NCBI RefSeq assembly: GCF_003686955.1
Contig: NZ_RCVM01000001.1
Location: forward strand, 286,545 to 350,544
Direction: 5' to 3'
DNA: 64,000 bases
Source of the DNA: Streptococcus hillyeri
GTDB lineage: Bacteria; Bacillota; Bacilli; Lactobacillales; Streptococcaceae
The translations under genes were made by a program, and so were the position numbers. The notes beneath the pieces were generated by a model. It had not been told where the DNA came from and searched no databases. It saw only the letters and a program-made list of their open reading frames with translations. The number at the start of each line of letters is the position of its first letter. The first letter of the stretch is position 1. Positions 27,075 through 35,123 of the stretch are shown here, one piece after another.

Positions 27075-28324
27075 GTAATCAAGCTAAATTATTTCGTTCC
27101 ATAACGGATGTTACGATATTCGATGACGGTTTCATCAAGCAAGCTAGGGAACAGTTCGAAGATTATGTATCAAAAGGCATAATTTTAACTACCAATTTCG
27201 ATGAATACAAGTGGCAAACCACAAACGAATATCAAAATATTGGGTTTCTATTCAATGTGAATAGCTTTCAGTACAAACGCTATTTCGAACCCTTATTAGG
27301 GTTAACTCACGCTGAGTTTATTGACTATTTAAAGAGTTTCATCGTTCTCTCAATGGATAAGCATGTCTTACAATCCTTACAACACTTCTTACGTGACATC
27401 AAACGGGTTATTAAGGAAGTAAAGCAAGATGTGGTTGAAGATGTTGAGAGTATTAGGATAACTTCACCAACACTTTGCATAAACTTCTTATCAAGTTTAC
27501 CTTCACCGGATGATAGTGAATTAGGACTAGTACTGGAACAACTGGACAACGTGCTTAATGTCAGCTATCAAACCAAGCCTAAGCAACAGAGGCAACTTGC
27601 CCAGTTTCAATCCTACTTCGTTTTTAACGATATTTTGACGGACTATTGGTCGAGGCAACTAACCATTGAAGAACGCTTATTCTACTATCCTCTTTATCTC
27701 TGGTGGCAGATTACAGCAGTAGTGCCACTTAGACCAAGGGAATTTCTCCTTACTCAAAGAAATTGCTTAACAGAGAAAGATGGGAAGTACTTTTTAACAT
27801 TGAGGAGGAATAATTTGAAAGGCTCTGATAAGGGTGTATCCCATAAAATCTCTGAGGATTATTACCTGACTACCTATGAAATCCCTTCAACGTTGGCAAA
27901 TGAGATTTCTTATTACCTAGATAAGACAAAAACACATACTTCCACTCAACTAGACACTTTATTCCTAACGGATAGCCATTACAAACGGTGGGCAAGAAAG
28001 GCAGGCATCAAAAATAGGTTCCTAACTTACACCAACCTCAACACGATACTGAGGTATTTCTTCAACGAGGTGATCAGAAAAGATTATGGCTACCAGGTTT
28101 ATCACATCAATCCACCTGCACGCCTAGAAGATAATGAAATCAATTTTATCCATATCGGTGATACCAGACACATCGCTATGATAAACCTTATTGCGGAAGG
28201 GGCTAACCCAGTTACAGCCATGCTTTTAGCCGGTCATGACAACGTGACGACCTCATCGCATTACTTTTCAAATCTCAGCAACTTCATTGAGTGCCGAAGC
28301 TATCACAAGTGTATCGTAAGTTAA
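27071..28324 (+). CDS. Third trio protein, tyrosine recombinase (C-terminus lost by frameshift)
   Basis: 417 residues as read, starting at TTG inside the previous gene. Catalytic residues: Arg in VVPLRPREFLL, GDTRHIAM in place of HxxR, AGHDNVTTSSHYFSNLS with the His and the Tyr nucleophile. The frame stops soon after the Tyr region at 28322-28324. The +1 frame continues directly (…VYRKLTSSQVTYEISK…) with a Cys-rich tail, so a single missing base near 28308 has detached the C-terminal domain. The catalytic core is complete, so residual activity is possible. Confidence 0.72.
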   Translation: MSNQAKLFRSITDVTIFDDGFIKQAREQFEDYVSKGIILTTNFDEYKWQTTNEYQNIGFLFNVNSFQYKRYFEPLLGLTHAEFIDYLKSFIVLSMDKHVLQSLQHFLRDIKRVIKEVKQDVVEDVESIRITSPTLCINFLSSLPSPDDSELGLVLEQLDNVLNVSYQTKPKQQRQLAQFQSYFVFNDILTDYWSRQLTIEERLFYYPLYLWWQITAVVPLRPREFLLTQRNCLTEKDGKYFLTLRRNNLKGSDKGVSHKISEDYYLTTYEIPSTLANEISYYLDKTKTHTSTQLDTLFLTDSHYKRWARKAGIKNRFLTYTNLNTILRYFFNEVIRKDYGYQVYHINPPARLEDNEINFIHIGDTRHIAMINLIAEGANPVTAMLLAGHDNVTTSSHYFSNLSNFIECRSYHKCIVS

Positions 28325-28731
28325 CGAGTTCTCAAGTCACTTATGAAATAAGCAAAAGCAAAGCAAAATATACTATCGGAAAAGCTTACACTATGTTGGA
28401 AAATAATGCCCGGTGTTACTCACCACGGTTTGCAGCAGGTGATTATTCCGACTGTCTCAAAGTCATTAGTAAACACGCTGAGTTAGGAGCTTGTACAAGC
28501 TGCCCATTTTACAGAAAAGCAGGAAGAGATTATTTTTCGATGGACCAGTCTTATAAAAAAAGCGTGGATGAAGAAGCAATGATTGTAGATTAGGCAGTAA
28601 AACGTGTGAGGGAAGGAAAAGGTAACATTGAAGATATAGGTGAAGCTTTACTAAAACTGAAAACCGTAAGTCACTCCTATCAAGAGTACCTGGCTTCAAA
28701 GCAACTTTCTCAACCTAAGATGGAGGGCTAA
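28309..28731 (+). pseudogene. Detached C-terminal domain of the third recombinase (frameshift plus in-frame TAG)
   Basis: This stretch reads in a different frame from the upstream recombinase and encodes a Cys-rich segment (CYSPRFAAGDYSDC, then ELGACTSCPFYRK) like a zinc-binding tail. It meets a TAG at 28591-28593, after which the same frame stays open for 45 more codons and ends with TAA at 28729-28731, abutting the next ATG. The intact ancestor would have been one gene from 27071 to 28731 (about 553 residues) coupled to the coiled-coil gene. Two lesions suggest decay, or one sequencing error plus one mutation. Confidence 0.65.
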
Positions 28732-29460
28732 ATGGCAAGGAAAAAACTCATCGAAGATGAAGTCTTAATTACTATACTAGAGGATTACCTTATTGAAGAG
28801 TGTCAAGCAAACTATAAACTTTTTAAGTTACCAAGATTTGGTGATTATCTAAGAAATAATGGTTATCCAGCGGTTGCTGACACAACTCTACGTAGGAACA
28901 CAGTATTTAGAGAATATATTGAAACTCTTAAGCACAAATATGAGGACGAAGGCGTGCTAGCTGTCTTAACTTATAAGACACTTGACGTGGATAATTTCCT
29001 TAGAATCCACTCTTCTTTACCAGCACTTAAACAAGGATTGGTTAAATTGAACGACCATCACAAACGCATCACAGAAGCAGCGATAGAGTTTAAAAAAGAA
29101 GTAGAAGTACTAAAAAAAGAAAAGAGCAGTCTTCAGGATCAGCTTGAAATAATGAAGCAGGAGCTAAGTGATAATAAAGAGAAACTGATAGCTGATAAAA
29201 GGCTTGAAAAAGAAAACCAGAAACTTAGAAATTTAATTAAGTCGAGTGTGTATCCAGAGGAGATAGCTAATGAACTCCTAAAGGCTGATGGTTTGCTGAA
29301 ATTGGATTCCGATGTTATTCAGGTAAGTTATCTTCAAAATGAAATACTAACCGCTGATTCCGAGATAAATTTTCATCAAAAAGATACATCTCAGACTTCA
29401 AGCAAGCAAAGCAAAGTCGTTAACATCAAAAACTTACTAGATAGCAAAACCAAATATTAA
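28732..29460 (+). CDS. Coiled-coil TnpC-like accessory protein
   Basis: 242 residues. The N-terminal part (about 1-90) is globular with the conserved-looking PRFGDYLRNNGYPAVADTTLRRN. Residues about 110-190 form a strong coiled coil rich in Glu/Lys/Leu. The tail is polar. It follows the recombinase trio and starts at the base after the TAA of the ancestral third recombinase frame. The position matches tnpC of Tn554-type elements, which modulates transposition, but the sequence relation is not proven. Confidence 0.5.
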   Translation: MARKKLIEDEVLITILEDYLIEECQANYKLFKLPRFGDYLRNNGYPAVADTTLRRNTVFREYIETLKHKYEDEGVLAVLTYKTLDVDNFLRIHSSLPALKQGLVKLNDHHKRITEAAIEFKKEVEVLKKEKSSLQDQLEIMKQELSDNKEKLIADKRLEKENQKLRNLIKSSVYPEEIANELLKADGLLKLDSDVIQVSYLQNEILTADSEINFHQKDTSQTSSKQSKVVNIKNLLDSKTKY

Positions 29461-29471
29461 GGAGGTATCGT

Positions 29472-31049
29472 ATGAGGTTACTAAAAGATTTTCCAGAGGT
29501 TTTGAAGTGTTGGGATTATGAAAAGAATAATCAAAAAGGAATGACGCCTGAAAGATATAGTGCATGTTCAAATAAGAAGTTTTTCTGGAAATGTCTCACC
29601 TGTAATTTTGAGTGGATGGGAACCATAAAGAAAACTGTTGAACACTATAAAAAACACAATAGCCCCTGTATGGAATGTATAAAGACTGAACAGAGTATCT
29701 ATACCAAGTTCCCTCAAATTGTAAATTATCTTAACTTTAATTACGAAGACATATATACTATAATTGAGACGTTACAAAACACTTTAGTCATAAGCAAAAA
29801 TATATTTCTTTTTAAGTGCCCAACGTGTAGAAAAAATTGGAGAGATTATGCAGACAATCTACGATTAGTGCAACTTGAAGATGGTACCTTATGTCATAAA
29901 AACTGTAATGAAACGACACATAACTATAATTATAGTGACATTTACCCAAACCTGGAAGCCATATATGTCGGTGACTTCAGCAAACTGAATTTAACGACTA
30001 ATATCTCTACGGTGCAAAATTGGTGTTGTAACAAGTGTGGTGTAAACTTTAAGTTGACTATTGATAAAATACTGAATCGAATATCAAGGACGGGCGGATA
30101 CTGTAGTAATTGCGACGCTTCCTTTGACACTTCTTTACCCATTAGTTCTAAAGCCTGTCCACTTACATTTCTAACAAATGAGCATTTTCTTGATTGGTCT
30201 CCATTGAACACTCTCCAAAGTAATCAGGTAGATGCTTTGAGTAACATAGAGCTACTTTGGAACTGTGTAAAATGTAGTGGCACTTATAGTTGTACTCCTA
30301 TAGATAAAATAACTTTCACATGTCCCTATTGCGATAATAAAGAAATGCTAAAAGGATTTAATACCTTAGAAGTGAAGTATCCACAATTAAAAGTGTTTTG
30401 GAACAGCTCTAATCCAAAAACTTTTGCTGATTACTGGGAATTTTCTAAAGAACAACTAAGATGGAATTGCCCATGTTGTTCAATTCAATTTTCATGTAGT
30501 CCAGCCGAGTTAGTAGCAAAAATTAGCAAAATTAGTTTTGATTCCATGACTTGTCCCAATTTTTGTGATTGGAGCACGAAGGTGTTAGTATATAGAACAT
30601 TTGCCGACAAACCAATACTGTTACATGAATGGAGTAAAAAGAATAATGTGCTGCCTCAAAATGCCCTACATCACATTGATACCAAAAAGTATTGGTGGGA
30701 CTGTTCAATATGTCATGGGGAATATCTTTGCTCTATTCCAATCCGTAGAGAGGTAGATAATACTTGTCCTTACTGTAACATGGAAGTGTTAAAGCCTGAT
30801 TTTAACAGCATAGGATGCAACTACCCAGATCTCAATCAGTACTGGAGTTACAAAAATCAAAAAACAACAGACGAGATGATGCCTTGTAGAGCTAGAAATG
30901 TTAATTGTTACCTATTTTGCCCCGAGTGTGACCAAGAATTTCGCACGACAATGATGAATTTATTCGAGAAATATGACAAAAAGGGTATACATAGCGCCTC
31001 TGTGAGCTCTGTCCGTATTGTACAAAACAACTTCCTATACCAGGTGTGA
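29472..31049 (+). CDS. Zinc-ribbon array protein, N-terminal part (frameshifted near 31000)
   Basis: 525 residues as read, with AAGGAGG just ahead of the ATG. It consists of successive zinc-ribbon repeats of the DUF4379 type: each unit has W-x-C-x2-C (FFWKCLTCNFEW, LRWNCPCCSIQF, YWWDCSICHGEY) followed by a C-P-x-C pair and a line such as 'F-N-x-(L/I)…YP…W'. The final residues after GIHSAS are not repeat-like, while the other frame resumes with ELCPYC from 31004, so one base has been lost or gained at about 30993-31003. These ribbons occur in mobile-element proteins and probably bind nucleic acid. No catalytic motif is seen. Confidence 0.62.
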   Translation: MRLLKDFPEVLKCWDYEKNNQKGMTPERYSACSNKKFFWKCLTCNFEWMGTIKKTVEHYKKHNSPCMECIKTEQSIYTKFPQIVNYLNFNYEDIYTIIETLQNTLVISKNIFLFKCPTCRKNWRDYADNLRLVQLEDGTLCHKNCNETTHNYNYSDIYPNLEAIYVGDFSKLNLTTNISTVQNWCCNKCGVNFKLTIDKILNRISRTGGYCSNCDASFDTSLPISSKACPLTFLTNEHFLDWSPLNTLQSNQVDALSNIELLWNCVKCSGTYSCTPIDKITFTCPYCDNKEMLKGFNTLEVKYPQLKVFWNSSNPKTFADYWEFSKEQLRWNCPCCSIQFSCSPAELVAKISKISFDSMTCPNFCDWSTKVLVYRTFADKPILLHEWSKKNNVLPQNALHHIDTKKYWWDCSICHGEYLCSIPIRREVDNTCPYCNMEVLKPDFNSIGCNYPDLNQYWSYKNQKTTDEMMPCRARNVNCYLFCPECDQEFRTTMMNLFEKYDKKGIHSASVSSVRIVQNNFLYQV

Positions 31050-31513
31050 ACTCACTGGACTTTGTGAAACCTTATTTAGTAAAAGAGTGGAGCGTATACA
31101 ATAATAAGAAAGTGACAGAAGTATTTCCAAACAGTAATAAAAAGGCCTATTGGGACTGCAGAAAATGTAAAAGATATTTTAAAGCATCACCAAATGAAAG
31201 ATTTAAGGGTGACAGCTGCTGCCCTTACTGTTCAGGAAGAAAATGCCTTGCGGGATTTAATACAATAGATACGACTCATCCAGAACTTATTAAAGAATGG
31301 GATTACTTAAACAACATGCTTCTTGCTGACCCGACGCAACTCATGGAGACTTCGAGAATTAAGGTTTGGTGGATTTGTCAAAACAATCCCGAACATAGAT
31401 ATAAATTACCAATAAACAAGAGGATATTGTTCGAGAAAAGAGGAAGAGTGCCATGTTCAATCTGTAAAGGATTAAGGCGGAAAAGAGAGCACTATGCTCA
31501 ATATAAAAAATAA
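31004..31513 (+). pseudogene. Zinc-ribbon array protein, C-terminal part after the frameshift
   Basis: Continues the previous gene in another frame: ELCPYCTKQLPIPGVNSLDF, then YWDCRKCKRYF with CPYCSGRKC and VWWICQNNPEHRYKL with CSICKG. A GTG at 31046 could serve as an internal start but has no ribosome site. The ancestral protein would be about 680 residues. The terminator follows immediately. Confidence 0.6.
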
Positions 31514-31541
31514 AGTAAGCTAGTAATTCAGCTTACTTTTT
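31514..31541 (+). terminator. Terminator at the right end of the island
   Basis: AGTAAGCT / AGCTTACT with an 8-base loop and a T-run, starting on the base after the last stop codon. Confidence 0.85.
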
Positions 31542-31585
31542 GTATGCAAGAATTTTGTAAGGGGCAACAAGTGAAAATCACTATA

Positions 31586-31725
31586 AAATTCAAATGTACA
31601 TTTTTCAAAAATCAACTTTAAAAAAACTTTTAGTTTTCCGTTTGATTATGTACATTTTACTCGAAATGGGGAATATTGAGAAATCCGGTTTCCCGTCATT
31701 ATAAGTCCTAGTTTTGTACATTTTT
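31586..31725. repeat. Right cluster of TGTACATTTT repeats
   Basis: Direct copies at 31594-31605 (ATGTACATTTTT), 31649-31658 (TGTACATTTT) and 31714-31725 (TTGTACATTTTT). AAATTCAAATGTACA at 31586-31600 differs by one base from 18026-18040. No gene lies between 31542 and 31787. Confidence 0.55.
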
Positions 31726-31787
31726 AGTCAAAGTTGTAAAAAAAATTTTTTTGGTTATCTAAAATATGAAGTAAAAACTCCATTAAC

Positions 31788-31818
31788 ATCTTTCTGAAAA
31801 ACTATAATTTTCTTGAAA
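31788..31818 (+). other. dif_SL chromosome dimer resolution site
   Basis: 31 bases beginning ATCTTTCTGAAAAACTATAA and ending TTTTCTTGAAA, closely matching the dif_SL consensus of streptococci and lactococci, and lying directly upstream of xerS as expected. It marks the replication terminus region. Confidence 0.9.
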
Positions 31819-31841
31819 CAAATATATAGGCGTGGTATAAT
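31813..31841 (+). promoter_or_regulatory. xerS promoter overlapping dif_SL
   Basis: TTGAAA (31813-31818), 17 bases, TATAAT (31836-31841) with an extended TGG. The -35 is the last six bases of dif_SL, so XerS bound at dif would block RNA polymerase. Confidence 0.8.
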
Positions 31842-31873
31842 ACTACTATAGAATATTTGAAGGAAAAATGATT

Positions 31874-32944
31874 ATGAAACGTGAGTTGTTATTAGAAAAA
31901 ATTGAGGAATACAAAGCTTTGATGCCCTGGTATGTATTAGACTACTATCAATCTAAATTGGCGGTTCCTTATAGTTTTACAACCTTGTATGAGTATTTAA
32001 AGGAATACAAACGTTTTTTTGATTGGCTAATTGAATCTGGAATTGCTGAGGCATCTCAGATTTCACTGATTGAGTTATCGACATTGGAACATCTCACCAA
32101 AAAAGATATGGAGGCTTTTGTCCTGTATTTGAGGGAACGTCCTTTGCTGAACGCCAATACAACGCAACAAGGTCTCTCTCAGACGACCATCAATCGTACG
32201 TTGTCGGCCTTGTCCAGTCTCTATAAATACTTGACTGAGGAGGTTGAAAATGAGCATGGTGAGCCATATTTTTACCGTAATGTGATGAAAAAGGTATCAA
32301 CTAAGAAGAAAAAAGAAACTTTAGCAGCTCGTGCGGAAAATATTAAACAAAAACTCTTCTTGGGTGACGAAACCATGGCATTCTTAGAGTATGTAGATTG
32401 TGAATATGAGAACAAACTGTCTAATCGTGCGAAATCATCTTTCCGGAAAAATAAAGAACGGGATCTCGCTATTTTAGCTTTGCTATTGGCTTCAGGTGTA
32501 CGGTTGTCTGAGGCTGTGAATCTGGATTTAAAAGATGTTAACCTCAACATGATGATCATTGAGGTTACGCGTAAAGGTGGTAAGCGTGACTCTGTGAATG
32601 TGGCTGGGTTTGCTAAACCATATTTAGAAGCCTACTTGGCTATTCGACAAACACGTTATAAGGCTGAAAAAACAGATGTTGCTTTCTTTTTGACAGAATA
32701 TCGAGGGGTGCCAAATCGCATTGACGCTTCTTCTATCGAAAAAATGGTTGGAAAATACTCAGCAGACTTCAAAATTCGTGTCACACCCCATAAACTACGT
32801 CACACCTTGGCAACTCGTCTGTATGATGCGACAAAATCACAGGTTCTTGTGAGTCATCAACTTGGCCATGCCAATACTCAGGTAACAGACCTCTATACCC
32901 ATATTGTCAATGATGAACAAAAAAATGCTTTGGATCAATTGTAG
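31874..32944 (+). CDS. xerS: Tyrosine recombinase XerS
   Basis: The single streptococcal Xer enzyme that resolves chromosome dimers at dif_SL with FtsK. The ATG at 31874 gives 356 residues ([19 protein letters not shown]), the usual XerS length, and a well-spaced AAGGA; the ATG two codons earlier is too close to it. Catalytic residues: Arg in [30 protein letters not shown] with the Tyr. dif_SL lies 56 bases upstream of the start, and the gene probably represses itself through the overlapping promoter. It belongs to the core genome, not to the adjacent island. Confidence 0.95.
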   Translation: MKRELLLEKIEEYKALMPWYVLDYYQSKLAVPYSFTTLYEYLKEYKRFFDWLIESGIAEASQISLIELSTLEHLTKKDMEAFVLYLRERPLLNANTTQQGLSQTTINRTLSALSSLYKYLTEEVENEHGEPYFYRNVMKKVSTKKKKETLAARAENIKQKLFLGDETMAFLEYVDCEYENKLSNRAKSSFRKNKERDLAILALLLASGVRLSEAVNLDLKDVNLNMMIIEVTRKGGKRDSVNVAGFAKPYLEAYLAIRQTRYKAEKTDVAFFLTEYRGVPNRIDASSIEKMVGKYSADFKIRVTPHKLRHTLATRLYDATKSQVLVSHQLGHANTQVTDLYTHIVNDEQKNALDQL

Positions 32945-32985
32945 TTTAACGTAAAATAAATTATGTAAAGTATGTAAGAGCCTAA

Positions 32986-33939
32986 TCATTTGACCAATAA
33001 TAGAACAATGCGGAAAAGGTTAAGAATTTTAGCGAACATAACCCCACCAATTGAGTCCATGATGAAAGCTAAAAGACCAAAGAGGATAATCAATAGTGTT
33101 TGAACATTCAAGAATTGATCAGCCTGCATTTTCACAGAAATGGTCAAACCAAGCAAGATGGAAACGATATTAACCAATTCATTTTGTGCCGTTTGAGATA
33201 AGCGGTCAAGTACCCCACACTCACGAAGAAGGTTACCAAACATCAAGAAACCAACAAGTGGCAATGAGATTGGTGAGATAAATCCTGCTACCAATGTAAT
33301 CACAATTGGGAAGAGAATCTTAGTCAACTGAGACACATTTTCAGACTTGTAAGTCATGCGGATGCGACGTTCTTTTTTAGTTGTAACCAATTTAATCGCA
33401 AAAGGTTGGATAATTGGAACTAAGGCCATGTATGAGTAAGCAGCTACCGTAATAGGACCAAGTAAGTTCGGCGCTAATTGGTTGGCAACGAAGATTGAGG
33501 TTGGTCCATCTGCGGCACCAATGATACCAATAGAGGCTGCTTCTTTAATATCAAATCCTGCAAGGACTGCAACAACGACTACAAAGAAGATACCGAATTG
33601 TGCTGCTGCACCAAAGAGCATCATAAATGGGTTTTGTAGGAGCGGTCCAAAGTCAATCATTGCTCCGATACCAATGAAAATAAGCAATGGGAACAATTCT
33701 GTCCCGATACCAAATTCAAACAATTCTTCAAATACCCCAGCTTGCTGAATACCGTTAACGGTCTGGTCTAAAACGCCTGAATTTGGGAAGTTTACTAAGA
33801 TCGTTCCAAGTCCCATCGGAACAAGTAGGGTTGGTTCATACTCTTTTTTTATCCCTAGATACATCAAGAGAGCTCCAATAAGCATCATGATGACTTGAGG
33901 GAGGGTAATGGATGTTATTCCTTGAATTAAAATGTCCAC
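32986..33939 (-). pseudogene. oadB: Oxaloacetate decarboxylase beta subunit, C-terminally truncated
   Basis: Membrane subunit of the sodium-pumping oxaloacetate decarboxylase. 317 residues starting at GTG 33939, with LFPLLIFIGIGAMIDFGPLL, the conserved GIIGAADGPTSIF and FGNLLRECGVLDRL. Family members run about 370-375 residues and continue after GGVMFAKILNLF with a conserved segment. Here only eight unrelated residues follow before the stop. The missing end faces the xerS 3' end, so a deletion removed it and whatever lay beyond (normally oadA or citrate lyase genes). The pump is unlikely to work. Confidence 0.8.
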
Positions 33940-33981
33940 AAAGTCACTTCCTTCTATAATATGATAGTAATAGTATTGGTC

Positions 33982-34347
33982 TTAGCCAATTGTAATCAAG
34001 CCGTCACCAGGGTTTACGACTTGGCCTGGTGTGACATGGATACCAGTAACAGTACCTGCAGAAGCTGCAACAATCTCATTTTCCATTTTCATGGCTTCAA
34101 GAATCATCAATGGTTGGTTTTCAGTAACAGTATCGCCAACATTAACGAGAATACGCAAGATCGTACCAGGCATTGGTGCAGAAAGCGCATCTGCTCCTGC
34201 TGCTGAAGATGGTGCTGCTGGGGCAGGGGCTGGTGTTTCTTCAACTACTGGAGTTGGTGCTGGGGCAGGGGCTGGAACACCACCGATTTCTTCCATTTCA
34301 ACGAGGTATTCTTTACCATCAATAGAGATTTTAAATTTACGTAACAT
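33982..34347 (-). CDS. Biotin carrier protein of the oxaloacetate decarboxylase
   Basis: A 121-residue biotinyl domain protein: an N-terminal strand region (MLRKFKISIDGKEYLVEM), a flexible Ala/Pro linker, and a lipoyl/biotinyl domain with biotinylation motif EAMKMENEI. It carries CO2 between the carboxyltransferase and the membrane decarboxylase. It lies between the truncated oadB and a small oad-type gene, all on one strand. The ribosome site AAAGGAG is intact. The carboxyltransferase OadA is not present in the window. Confidence 0.88.
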   Translation of the reverse strand: MLRKFKISIDGKEYLVEMEEIGGVPAPAPAPTPVVEETPAPAPAAPSSAAGADALSAPMPGTILRILVNVGDTVTENQPLMILEAMKMENEIVAASAGTVTGIHVTPGQVVNPGDGLITIG

Positions 34348-34361
34348 GTGTTAAGTCTCCT

Positions 34362-34685
34362 TTAGACATTAGTTTTAGTATAAATTGATTTGACAGTCAG
34401 TTGGCTGTCAGGATAATCGCCTGCAGCGATACTTGATGCAATCAGAGACACTGTTAATGCTTCTGGATTGCGTTGCATGATTCTCGTTACCTTAAATTGA
34501 CTATCTGGATAGTCACCAGCCGCGATGGCTGTTGCAATGACACTGACCAATTCATAATCTTCTTTATCAGCTGGTATGAAGCCTGGAACAGGTTCCCAGC
34601 CATCAAGCTCATTAGGTACTGGTTCAGCAGTCTGTCTTACTTCTGGCTCACGAGATTTTCCAAATAAACGTTGAAAGAATCCCAT
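34362..34685 (-). CDS. Small decarboxylase accessory protein with duplicated OadG/MmdE-like segment
   Basis: 107 residues with an acidic/proline-rich N-terminal part and two tandem copies of a segment: LVSVIATAIAAGDYPDSQFK and LTVSLIASSIAAGDYPDSQL, each followed by V-x-x-I. The pattern resembles the C-terminal tail of OadG/MmdE subunits that stabilise sodium-pump decarboxylases. That is inference from pattern. It is the first gene of the minus-strand oad group and sits next to the citM control region. Confidence 0.5.
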   Translation of the reverse strand: MGFFQRLFGKSREPEVRQTAEPVPNELDGWEPVPGFIPADKEDYELVSVIATAIAAGDYPDSQFKVTRIMQRNPEALTVSLIASSIAAGDYPDSQLTVKSIYTKTNV

Positions 34686-35123
34686 AATTTCCTCCTCTCT
34701 GTTGTATAAATATAGAAAGTAAGTAACCGTTTTTTTATTGTGTTACCGTCTCAACGTTTCTAAGACTATTATATAATAAGCTGACTGTTAGTAGTTGATT
34801 TTTTTGTGTTTTTTTGCAACGCTTTCATCACGGTTATTAAAGTCCTTTAGTCCCTATTTTTAATTTTGAAAATGGTTTCTACAAATAAGACTATTACATA
34901 ATAGAACAAGAGGTTATATAGTAGAAAATGAAAATATTTCTTCTGCTTGTCAAACATAATGCTCATAGCTGTGTTTTTTTTGTGTCTTTTATGAAAAAAC
35001 ATCTTTATATTTCAAACGCTTTCAATTATACTTATGTCATAAGGTCTAGCACACCTTCATATTTTATTCAAGTTCAATAGACCATATTGAATTTACAAAA
35101 TTAACTAAAGGGGAGAATAACAT
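34686..35123. promoter_or_regulatory. Divergent control region of the citrate/oad genes with two cre-like sites
   Basis: A 438-base gene-free region. TTGCAACGCTTTCA (34814-34827, two mismatches to the CcpA cre consensus) and TTCAAACGCTTTCAA (35011-35025, one mismatch) suggest catabolite repression. The remainder is A+T-rich, as expected for CitO-type operators. No unambiguous promoter was assigned. Confidence 0.5.

Larger units (their letters stand above)
18026..31600. mobile_element. Putative mobile island driven by a trio of tyrosine recombinases, carrying restriction-modification cargo
   Basis: Bounds are approximate, set on the near-identical 15-mers AAATTCAA(T/A)TGTACA at 18026-18040 and 31586-31600. 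Inside are a DUF4365 protein, a restriction-like gene, a double methyltransferase, a structured RNA, three consecutive tyrosine-recombinase-type proteins, a coiled-coil protein and a zinc-ribbon protein. The region is visibly richer in A+T than its flanks. It lies between the M26 protease gene and dif_SL/xerS. No target-site duplication can be proven without an empty-site comparison. Confidence 0.6.

Noticed and set aside
28309..28320. Programmed -1 frameshift joining the third recombinase to its C-terminal domain
   Set aside because: There is no slippery heptamer or downstream stem at the junction, and a TAG interrupts the continuing frame, so mutation or sequencing error is more likely.
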